Assembly (NCBI GenBank): GCA_025356915.1
Contig: JANXQG010000185.1
Location: 1 to 7,543 of the forward strand
Reading direction: 5' to 3'
Source of the DNA: Planctomycetota bacterium
Lineage (GTDB): Bacteria > Planctomycetota > Planctomycetia > Pirellulales > Thermoguttaceae
Length of the DNA: 7,543 nucleotides
In this document: piece after piece, positions 1 through 5,465 of the stretch
Layout of the letters: every line of letters begins with the position of its first letter
Numbering within the stretch: the first letter of the stretch is position 1
Program-made: the position numbers and the translations under genes
The notes under the pieces: model-generated
What the model was told of the DNA's origin: nothing
What the model saw: the letters and a program-made list of their open reading frames with translations, nothing else
Databases searched by the model: none

Positions 1-1
1 G

Positions 2-661
2 CCACAGTCGGCCGCCGAGGTGTTCGACCTAGTTTCCGATAAAGCCCCCGCGTCGGGTGGTTCCGACATGGACTTTTTCGAGAGCCTGGTACCCTCGCCA
101 GTTCCCGCCGCGGCGAAGACGGCCACCAAGACCGCATCCGCGTCACGGCCGGCGGCTACCGCGCGCCCCACGGCTGCCCAGTCGCCTGCCTCCCCCATTG
201 ACTTGGGCGCAACCCGTGCTTCGGCAAGCCGTGCGAAGAAAAAGGATGAACAGATGATGATTTACATCGGCGGCGGGATCGCGGCCGCAGTCGTTGTCAT
301 CGTTCTCGTCGTTCTTATCGTCAAGGGAATGTCGTCGTCCAATCGCAGTGTCAAAAAACAAAAAAATGAGAATATACGTTTCGGCATGACCGAAACGCAG
401 AGGAAAAAGCTCTTCCAAGACATGCTTCACGCCGTTGATGAAAATGGCGTCTGTAAAGAATGTCGTGACGAGTGGCGCCGATTAGGTAGCGAATCGAAAC
501 TTACCGATCAACAGATTTCGGACGTTTTGAAGGAGGGAATGGACCAGGGCTGGGAGCAACCCGCGCTACCAGCAACCACGGTCCAGAAGCAGAAGACCAA
601 TCGTCGCGAATGGATTCGGAACATGACCGAAACGCATCGTGAACCGATCATGTCGCAGTAA
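2..661 (+). CDS. Single-span membrane protein with low-complexity N-terminal side (5' end outside window)
   Basis: The frame is open to the left edge. A GTG at 20 could start it, but no Shine-Dalgarno-like sequence precedes it, so the gene most likely begins before the window. Counting from GTG 20, residues 25-75 are an Ala/Pro/Thr/Ser-rich linker ending in basic RAKKK. Residues 79-102 form one strongly hydrophobic helix rich in Gly, Ala, Val and Ile. The remaining ~110 residues are polar, with one CxxC pair (VCKEC, 144-148) and a helical stretch (MTETQRKK to GWEQP, 123-181). That stretch loosely recalls a planctomycete domain of unknown function with a TEAxRxxI/LF...LTxxQ...EGxxxxW pattern; this is memory, not a search. 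Multi-domain planctomycete proteins often have an N-terminal zinc ribbon or FHA part before such a linker, but none is visible here. The two-residue-different MTETQ and MTETH motifs repeat near the end. Function unknown. It is coded on the strand opposite to the operon on its right. Confidence 0.7.
   Translation, partial: PQSAAEVFDLVSDKAPASGGSDMDFFESLVPSPVPAAAKTATKTASASRPAATARPTAAQSPASPIDLGATRASASRAKKKDEQMMIYIGGGIAAAVVVIVLVVLIVKGMSSSNRSVKKQKNENIRFGMTETQRKKLFQDMLHAVDENGVCKECRDEWRRLGSESKLTDQQISDVLKEGMDQGWEQPALPATTVQKQKTNRREWIRNMTETHREPIMSQ
377..397 (+). repeat. Perfect 8-bp inverted repeat inside the membrane-protein gene
   Basis: CGTTTCGG (377-384) and CCGAAACG (390-397) are perfect inverted copies around a 5-base CATGA loop. 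The element lies within the coding frame just after the transmembrane segment, where the sequence turns locally A-rich. It could form an mRNA hairpin, but nothing else indicates a role and it may be chance. Confidence 0.4.
385..636 (+). repeat. 15-base exact direct repeat (385-399 and 622-636)
   Basis: CATGACCGAAACGCA occurs at 385-399 and again at 622-636 in the same reading frame, encoding MTETQ in the first copy and MTETH in the second. The first copy overlaps the loop and right arm of the inverted repeat at 377-397. It may be a small internal duplication that reached the C-terminus of the protein. The span given runs from the start of copy one to the end of copy two. Confidence 0.45.
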
Positions 662-969
662 GGGGGCAGTTCTCAGTGGTCAGCGGACAATGGCTCGCCC
701 GGTGCCGAGGGCAACTATTGGATTGATTGGCAATCGGTGTTCACGGCCGGCGACAAGGAAGTGAACCTGGATCGCACGCCGCCGAGCGGCCATGTGTGGG
801 CGGCACCGGCTGGGGCGGCTATGCCGGTCTGTCGCTGCGGTTCGCGACATCGGCGAAAAAATGGACCTTCATCGGCAGCAGCGGCGAGAAAGGTGCAGAG
901 GGTCTGCGCGGGAAATCGGCCTCATGGATCGACTTTGCCGGCCCTGTCGGCAGCGTTACCATCTTCGAT
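662..969 (+). pseudogene. Remnant of a DUF6807 (PmoA-like) family gene, truncated at both ends and frameshifted
   Basis: Two adjacent frames join into one family-like stretch. The frame from about 683 reads NYWIDWQSVFTAGDKEVNL and then DRTPPSGHVW, ending near 799. Stepping back one base, the next frame reads GGTGWGGYAGLSLRFA, later RGKSASWIDFAG. This order (xxWIDWxSxFTAxDxxVxLxRTPP, then WGGYAGLSLR, then WxDFxG) is the pattern I know from DUF6807/PmoA-like proteins of planctomycetes. Restoring one G in the run at 797-800 gives a continuous VWGGTGWGGY, so a single-base deletion explains the break. About 100 codons remain of a protein usually some 300 residues or more. The N-terminal part is replaced by the membrane-protein gene, whose stop codon is in the same frame. 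The 3' end overlaps the antisense of the ThuA-GH43 gene, and family likeness fades between 942 and 969. DUF6807 genes are often found near Gfo/Idh/MocA and ThuA genes, as here. The frameshift could be an assembly error, but the missing ends could not. Confidence 0.7.
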
Positions 970-2877
970 ATCGCCGTCGAGCCCGCGACCGTCAAATGGG
1001 ATGACCAGAATCTTGCTGCCGTGGCCGTTATTGCCCGTCTGCGACTCCTTGGGCGTGTCGAGCACGGCGAGCGTCACCGCCACGACGTGGCCGTTCTCCA
1101 TGGTAACGCCGGGCCGTTCCATCTTGTGCCAATGGTTGACGGTCCCGTCCGTGTAGCGGCAGAAGTCAGTCGTTGGATCGTAGGCCAGCCCGCGGTTGAC
1201 CCAGCCGCTTTTGCCGTCCTTCGAGGTCAGGTGGTATGCCTTTCGCGTATTCCAGGAGTTGACGATGATGTGATACAGGCCGCCGCTGTAGAAGATCGCC
1301 GGGTCTTCTAGGTTGGGAATGCCCCGCGGAAACGCCGACCGCCCGTCCGTCACATACGGACCCAGCACCCCGTCGGCCGCCTTGCTGATGAACACCCGCC
1401 CGGACCGTGGCACGATCATGAAATCGCCGTCCGGGCGGACCATCACGCTGATGTTTGAATGATCCAGTCCCTTGCCTTGGATCGTGCCCAGCCGCTTCCA
1501 CGGGCCGCCGAGCGACTTCGACACAAAGACCGTGCCCGGCCGTATCTCGCTGATCACCAGGGCGTAGCGGCCGTCGGGCAGCACGAGGGCCGTCACGTTA
1601 TGTCCCTTGCCACCCTCGTCGTCGGGCCAGCAGAGTCCCTTGTCGACGTACGGCCCCATCATGGAATCGCTCACGGCATGCACGATCTTCGATTCCCACC
1701 ATGCTTCATGCCCCAGGCGTTGCTCCCAGCGGCTGGCGAACATGTGAAACTTGCCGTCCGGGCCCTTCACGATCGGGCCGTCCCAATAATTCCAGCGAGC
1801 CAACTGCGGGTCTTCCAGGCCATTCTTGGGATCGCGCGCGCCAACCTCGGCGGCGCCCCAAACGTCTTTCAAAAGGCCGCCGACGATCGGCATGGGACGG
1901 AAATAGTCGATGAACGTATTCTTCGCCGTCGTCTTGGAATCATCGCATTTCAGATCGCCGCTGGCATATTGGACACCGTCAAGCAGAAACTGCAAGAGCG
2001 TGGAGGTTTCATAGCTTTCGGGGAAATGGCTTGGCGAACAGTAGAATACACGACCTTTGTCGTAGGGCTTGATCCATGCCACGTAGCGGACAATCTTGCC
2101 AACCTGGCCCTGCGGACCCTTGATTCCTTTGACATCCAGGGAAAGCAACGGGTGAAAGTTCAGCTTTTCATAGGGACCTTTAAAAAAATACGGTTCGTCG
2201 CGGTGAATGAACGGCTCCTTGCCGCGGAATGCTGCTACAAGCGGGTGATCGACGTTGACCGTGCGGAGGGCCAGTTCCTGGTTTGACGGATGGTAGTCGA
2301 ACGCTCCACCGACCATCTCGGTGAATTTAGCAGAGTTGTTCAACATCGTCGGGGCGCCATGAATTGCCACGAGTCCTTTCCCGCCCGCGACAAAATCGAG
2401 TATCGATTGCTCCAGCGCGTTGGCTTTCGTCTGGCGCTCCTTTTCGGTCATGCCGCGATATTTTGGATTGCGTTCCAGTTCGTCGAGGAACAGATTTCGC
2501 CTCGGGTGGATGGAGCAATTATTGTTGAGCACGAGCACGTCGTATGCGGCTAGGGCCAGAGGCGTTAATGCTTCGATGTCTACCGTCCGCGTGGTGTCGA
2601 ACGCACCGGACTTCCTGCCGAGAACTTCAAATACGCGATCGACGTGCGGAATAACGTCATGCTTGAAACCGGTGAAGAGCGAGAACACGAGCACCTTCCG
2701 CTTGGCGGCATCGACCCTCGGTTTTGCGGGGGCAAGCTCTTGGATCTTTGCTGTCCACTCCGGCGTGGGTGGTATGATTTTTGACTTTGCAAAAGGGATT
2801 TTCTCGGCTGGGGCGTCGCCGGCCATCCCTGTAATCAGCAGGAAGGAAAGAGCAGCGAGGTGGGTGTGCTTTAGCAT
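922..2877 (-). CDS. Exported ThuA-domain / GH43-like glycosidase fusion protein
   Basis: The protein has 651 residues. Residues 1-24 are a Sec-type signal peptide (Lys/His start, hydrophobic core, likely cleavage after DAPA). Residues ~61-305 are a ThuA domain in a class-I glutamine-amidotransferase-like fold: VFSLFTGFKHD (64-74), GKGLVAIHG (166-174), DHPLVAAF (210-217), HRDEPYFF (225-232), GRVFYCSPSHFPESY (275-289). Residues ~345-632 resemble a five-bladed propeller of the GH43/GH117 type; acidic candidates for catalysis are D366 (WDGP), D524 (LEDP) and E587 (MERPG). ThuA proteins act in trehalose/keto-sugar metabolism; GH43-like enzymes cleave plant and algal glycans. The substrate here is unknown. 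The start ATG has a GGGAAAAG stretch just upstream. It is last in a three-gene minus-strand operon, 52 bases after the isomerase. The family-like sequence ends near residue 632; the last ~15 residues are read from the antisense of the DUF6807 remnant, so the natural stop may have been lost. Confidence 0.88.
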   Translation of the reverse strand: MLKHTHLAALSFLLITGMAGDAPAEKIPFAKSKIIPPTPEWTAKIQELAPAKPRVDAAKRKVLVFSLFTGFKHDVIPHVDRVFEVLGRKSGAFDTTRTVDIEALTPLALAAYDVLVLNNNCSIHPRRNLFLDELERNPKYRGMTEKERQTKANALEQSILDFVAGGKGLVAIHGAPTMLNNSAKFTEMVGGAFDYHPSNQELALRTVNVDHPLVAAFRGKEPFIHRDEPYFFKGPYEKLNFHPLLSLDVKGIKGPQGQVGKIVRYVAWIKPYDKGRVFYCSPSHFPESYETSTLLQFLLDGVQYASGDLKCDDSKTTAKNTFIDYFRPMPIVGGLLKDVWGAAEVGARDPKNGLEDPQLARWNYWDGPIVKGPDGKFHMFASRWEQRLGHEAWWESKIVHAVSDSMMGPYVDKGLCWPDDEGGKGHNVTALVLPDGRYALVISEIRPGTVFVSKSLGGPWKRLGTIQGKGLDHSNISVMVRPDGDFMIVPRSGRVFISKAADGVLGPYVTDGRSAFPRGIPNLEDPAIFYSGGLYHIIVNSWNTRKAYHLTSKDGKSGWVNRGLAYDPTTDFCRYTDGTVNHWHKMERPGVTMENGHVVAVTLAVLDTPKESQTGNNGHGSKILVIPFDGRGLDGDIEDGNAADRAGKVDP

Positions 2878-2929
2878 GGTTTGCTTTTCCCGGGGGTAAG
2901 AAGATGGATAGACCTCATGTCCCTCGCGA

Positions 2930-3757
2930 TCACCGCGTGACCTTGCGCAAGTGCTCGATGCTGCGCGCGGCCTGGTCCAGCGTTCCGCATTCGACGCTCA
3001 GCACCACGTCTTGCGGGATCGAACGGAGGACCGAAACTACGGCCGCCCAATCGATCACGCCATCGCCGCAGGCGCAGCCGACCGGCGTGCCCATCACCTT
3101 GCCGCGTTCGGCATCGGACTGTTCGATCGCGATGTCCTTGGCATGCATGTGGACCAGACGGTGCTTGATCCGATCAAGCCAGACGATGGGATCGATACCG
3201 CCGAGATAGGCGTTTCCCGTGTCGAAGTTGGCACCCACGATCGGCGAACGGACGAGATTCAGGATGCGGTCGTACTTGTCGGGAATGAGCGAATAGGTCT
3301 GGTGCATTTCCAGCCCGAGCTTGATGCTGCGGGGTTCGCAGACCTTCGCGGCCTCCATGATCGAATAGCGGATCAGCACGAAGTCTTCCTCTTCGGTAGT
3401 CCACGGTTGCTTGTGGCCCTCATGGGTGTTGATGACCGGCGCGCCGCACTCGGCCGCGTAGCGGGCCGCCTGCTTCAGGTACTCCACCGCGATCTCAGGC
3501 TTGGACAACTGGCTGTGCGAGGAAAGAGCCGAGAGCTTCAATCCGTGCTTTTCACACGCCTTGCGGATCCGCAGCGGATCATCCAACATCGATACGCTGT
3601 GGAAGTACCGCGCTTCGCTCAGCAACTCGCGGCCCCAGTGCACCATCGGCTCGATGTACTCGTAGCCCAGTTCCGCTGCGAACTGAACGGCCCACTCGAA
3701 TGACTTGTGCGAAGTGCGCACCGCTTCCAGATTCAGGCCGATACCGATGGTTCCCAT
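2930..3757 (-). CDS. Sugar phosphate isomerase/epimerase, AP endonuclease family 2 TIM barrel
   Basis: The protein has 275 residues, a normal length for the hydroxypyruvate isomerase / xylose-isomerase-like TIM barrel family. Expected metal ligands are visible: E150 in LGLEMHQ, D179 in NFDTGNAYLGG, H205 in LVHMHAKD and E256 in LSVECGT. Other typical motifs are LSSHSQL (78-84), NTHEGH (110-115) and GDGVIDW (231-237). Such enzymes interconvert keto and aldo sugars or epimerise sugars using a divalent metal; relatives act on inosose, tagatose/psicose, hydroxypyruvate or keto-glycosides. The exact substrate cannot be read from the sequence. There is no signal peptide, so it is probably cytoplasmic, unlike both neighbours. 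The ATG at 3757 is preceded by GGAGAAG with a short spacer. It is the middle gene of the operon, 56 bases after the dehydrogenase gene and 52 bases before the ThuA-GH43 gene. Confidence 0.88.
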   Translation of the reverse strand: MGTIGIGLNLEAVRTSHKSFEWAVQFAAELGYEYIEPMVHWGRELLSEARYFHSVSMLDDPLRIRKACEKHGLKLSALSSHSQLSKPEIAVEYLKQAARYAAECGAPVINTHEGHKQPWTTEEEDFVLIRYSIMEAAKVCEPRSIKLGLEMHQTYSLIPDKYDRILNLVRSPIVGANFDTGNAYLGGIDPIVWLDRIKHRLVHMHAKDIAIEQSDAERGKVMGTPVGCACGDGVIDWAAVVSVLRSIPQDVVLSVECGTLDQAARSIEHLRKVTR

Positions 3758-3761
3758 GTTT

Positions 3762-3768
3762 CTTCTCC
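3762..3768 (-). promoter_or_regulatory. Ribosome binding site of the isomerase gene
   Basis: GGAGAAG on the minus strand ends four bases before the ATG at 3757. It fixes that start codon as the likely one. Confidence 0.6.
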
Positions 3769-3813
3769 AGGCAAGATCGTAAGATTATAAACTGACACAC
3801 TGACAACTATACC

Positions 3814-5130
3814 CTAAATCTGCTCCGGCAACACGTAGGGCTTGCGACGGTTGCGATCCAGGTGGCTGTTGGCCTCGGCATCGTCGGCAAAGGTTTCCTT
3901 GACCGGATCCCAATGCAGCTTGTTGCCGATCCAGCGGGCGATGTTGCCCAGGTGGCAGACCGTGGCCGAGCGATGCCCGATCTCCACGTCGGCATTGGGT
4001 TTCTGCCGAGTGCGGATGCAATCCAGCCAGTTCTGCACATGCGAATCACCTCGGAGAGCCCCCTCGATCGCCGCGCGGGCGAGTTCCGGCGGATCGGACG
4101 ACACGGAATCGCGGTCGATGGACATCCGCCCCTTTTCGCCGAAGAACACTGCCCCAAATTGCGGTGCCTTGGCGACCGGTTCCAGGACCACGCCGTTCGC
4201 ATAACGGAAAAACACGTTGGGTTTGTTGGTGATCGCGTTCCCGCGGCTAATCGGTTCCGACTTGGTGTACATCAACCGTGTGAACTTAGGCCCCTCCGTC
4301 CAGATTTCAATCGGTCCGCTGCTGTCCATGCCCAACGCATACTGGACCATGTCGAGGCCGTGGGCACCCCATCCGGTAAACTCGCCCCCGGAGTATGGGC
4401 GGAACGATAACCACCCGGGCTTGCCGCGGGGAATGTAGAGTTCCGGATGATAAGGGACGACTTCCGTCGGACCGCACCACATGTCCCAGTCCAAACCGTC
4501 GGGCACCGGCTGACCGGTCAAGCCGTACTCCCAGGGGCTGGGATAGTTCCAATATTGGACCTTTTGGACCTTGCCAAGCCCTCCGCTCCGAATGAAAGTG
4601 CAGCCCCGCTGGTCGATGGGCATCGAGCGCTGCTGACTGCCGACCTGGAATACACGCTTGTACTTGCGGACCGCCTCGACCATCAGTCTGCCCTCGCGGA
4701 TGGTGAGCGTCATCGGCTTTTCGGCGTAGATGTCCTTCTGGGCCTGGCAGGCACTGATGCAGATCAGTGCCCGCCAGTGCTCCGGCGTCGCCGTGATAAT
4801 CGCATCGACGTCTTTCCGATCGAGGATCCTGCGGTAATCCTGGAAGGCTTCGCCCTGGTACTTCTCGGCGGTCTTTTGCGCGCGGGGCAGGTTGACGTCG
4901 GCGATGGCCACGAAGCGGGCACCCCGGGCCTTCAATGCTTGGGCCAACACCGCGCTGCCCTGCCGACCGATGCCGACACCTGCGACGCCGACCTTTTCGT
5001 TGGCCCCCGGCTGATCCTTGGTGGCCAACACTCCAGAGGGAATTAAATGGGGCACCGTAAGGCCGGTTGCGGCCAATGCCGCGCCACGGAGAAACTCGCG
5101 ACGTGAGGCTTTAGCAATTAGGGGGGGCAT
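3814..5130 (-). CDS. Gfo/Idh/MocA family oxidoreductase with Tat signal
   Basis: The protein has 438 residues. I chose the ATG at 5130 rather than an upstream TTG at 5184: a GGAG lies six bases before it, and the protein then begins with a proper twin-arginine signal, SRREFLRGAALAATGL (9-24), as is common for planctomycete members of the family. The Rossmann fold starts with VGVAGVGIGRQG (47-58, the GxGxxG dinucleotide site). TATPEHW (113-119) and YAEKPM (135-140) follow; K138 in the EKP motif is the usual catalytic lysine. The C-terminal substrate domain carries GWGAHGLDMVQYAL (253-266) with H257 as a probable catalytic or binding residue. Family members oxidise or reduce sugars and cyclitols with NAD(P), sometimes with a tightly bound cofactor; the Tat signal suggests folding with cofactor before export. 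It is the first gene of the operon and probably oxidises a sugar or glycoside that the downstream ThuA-GH43 protein and isomerase process; the substrate is unknown. Confidence 0.92.
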   Translation of the reverse strand: MPPLIAKASRREFLRGAALAATGLTVPHLIPSGVLATKDQPGANEKVGVAGVGIGRQGSAVLAQALKARGARFVAIADVNLPRAQKTAEKYQGEAFQDYRRILDRKDVDAIITATPEHWRALICISACQAQKDIYAEKPMTLTIREGRLMVEAVRKYKRVFQVGSQQRSMPIDQRGCTFIRSGGLGKVQKVQYWNYPSPWEYGLTGQPVPDGLDWDMWCGPTEVVPYHPELYIPRGKPGWLSFRPYSGGEFTGWGAHGLDMVQYALGMDSSGPIEIWTEGPKFTRLMYTKSEPISRGNAITNKPNVFFRYANGVVLEPVAKAPQFGAVFFGEKGRMSIDRDSVSSDPPELARAAIEGALRGDSHVQNWLDCIRTRQKPNADVEIGHRSATVCHLGNIARWIGNKLHWDPVKETFADDAEANSHLDRNRRKPYVLPEQI

Positions 5131-5136
5131 GATGGT

Positions 5137-5142
5137 CTCCAG
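5137..5142 (-). promoter_or_regulatory. Ribosome binding site that decides the dehydrogenase start
   Basis: CTGGAG on the minus strand, with GGAG six bases before the ATG at 5130. The alternative TTG at 5184 has no comparable site, and starting there would place 18 residues in front of the Tat signal. Confidence 0.6.
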
Positions 5143-5276
5143 AGAAAAAAAGGTGCGGGGAAAGCGGGCTGGTCCAACTTTCAACCCCAGGGAGGTAACA
5201 CTAGGTGAGCGTTCACGGGGTTCTTATCTACTTTCATAGCCACCGGAACCCCACTGCGGGTAGCCTGACAACACTG

Positions 5277-5305
5277 AGTTTTGTTGCGGGACGGGGTCGT
5301 GTCAA
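5277..5305 (-). promoter_or_regulatory. Weak candidate promoter for the sugar operon
   Basis: On the minus strand an exact TTGACA (5305-5300) is followed after 17 bases by AAAACT (5282-5277), which matches the sigma-70 -10 consensus at only three of six positions. It lies about 150 bases before the dehydrogenase start and downstream of the group II intron. The rest of the 5131-5385 leader contains no supported gene; a 7-base inverted repeat (GGGGTTC at 5217-5223, GAACCCC at 5246-5252) is weak. The region may also be the former 3' flank of the transposase gene. Confidence 0.25.
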
Positions 5306-5385
5306 GCCCCCCTCCCCAGAGATGTCCGAAATTCTCGGTGTGGATGGGGCGGTTGCGATTGCGTTGCCGTCGGGTGGAATTCCGG

Positions 5386-5420
5386 ACCAGGTGGCCCCGG
5401 GTGATTGCTCACCCGGGGCT
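5386..5420 (-). ncRNA. Group II intron domain VI with bulged branch-point A
   Basis: An 11-bp perfect GC-rich stem (5419-5409 with 5404-5394) closed by a GCAA tetraloop. At its base, GGG pairs loosely with CACC, leaving the A at 5392 unpaired; this is the expected branch point, followed by CCTGGT to the proposed intron end. The stem resembles a terminator but has no T-run after it, and its position right after domain V argues for domain VI. Confidence 0.7.
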
Positions 5421-5426
5421 CCCACA

Positions 5427-5459
5427 GACCCGAACGTGCGCAATTAACGCATTCGGTTC
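5427..5459 (-). ncRNA. Group II intron domain V catalytic hairpin
   Basis: On the minus strand GAACCGAA pairs with TTCGGGTC, then comes the two-base CG bulge, then TGCG pairs with CGCA around a short TTAATTG loop region. This is the compact ~34-base domain V shape, lying directly between the maturase stop codon (5466) and domain VI. The usual AGC triad position reads AAC, and its middle A faces a G, where many introns have a G-U wobble. Confidence 0.7.
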
Positions 5460-5465
5460 CTCAAG

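Noticed and set aside
970..1311. Continuation of the + strand frame beyond the DUF6807 remnant
   Set aside because: Family likeness stops by about 969; past that point the frame is only antisense of the GH43 domain.
1459..2286. Long + strand open frame opposite the ThuA-GH43 gene
   Set aside because: It is antisense to well-conserved ThuA and propeller motifs, shows no recognisable motif itself, and is typical of GC-rich antisense frames.
2951..3703. 250-codon + strand open frame opposite the isomerase
   Set aside because: It is a mirror of the isomerase codons; the minus strand carries all family metal-ligand motifs.
3781..3810. TATAAT on the minus strand between the dehydrogenase and isomerase genes, with TTGTCA upstream
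   Set aside because: The spacing between the two hexamers is only 11 bases and nothing resembling a -35 lies at 17; the direct repeat GTCAGT/GTCAGT is too short to call an operator.
5217..5252. Inverted repeat GGGGTTC / GAACCCC as a possible REP palindrome of the RAYT
   Set aside because: Arms of only seven bases around a 22-base loop, and no repeated copies in the window; too weak to call.
5394..5419. GC-rich 11-bp hairpin as a rho-independent terminator
   Set aside because: No T-run follows it on either strand, and its place right after domain V identifies it as intron domain VI.
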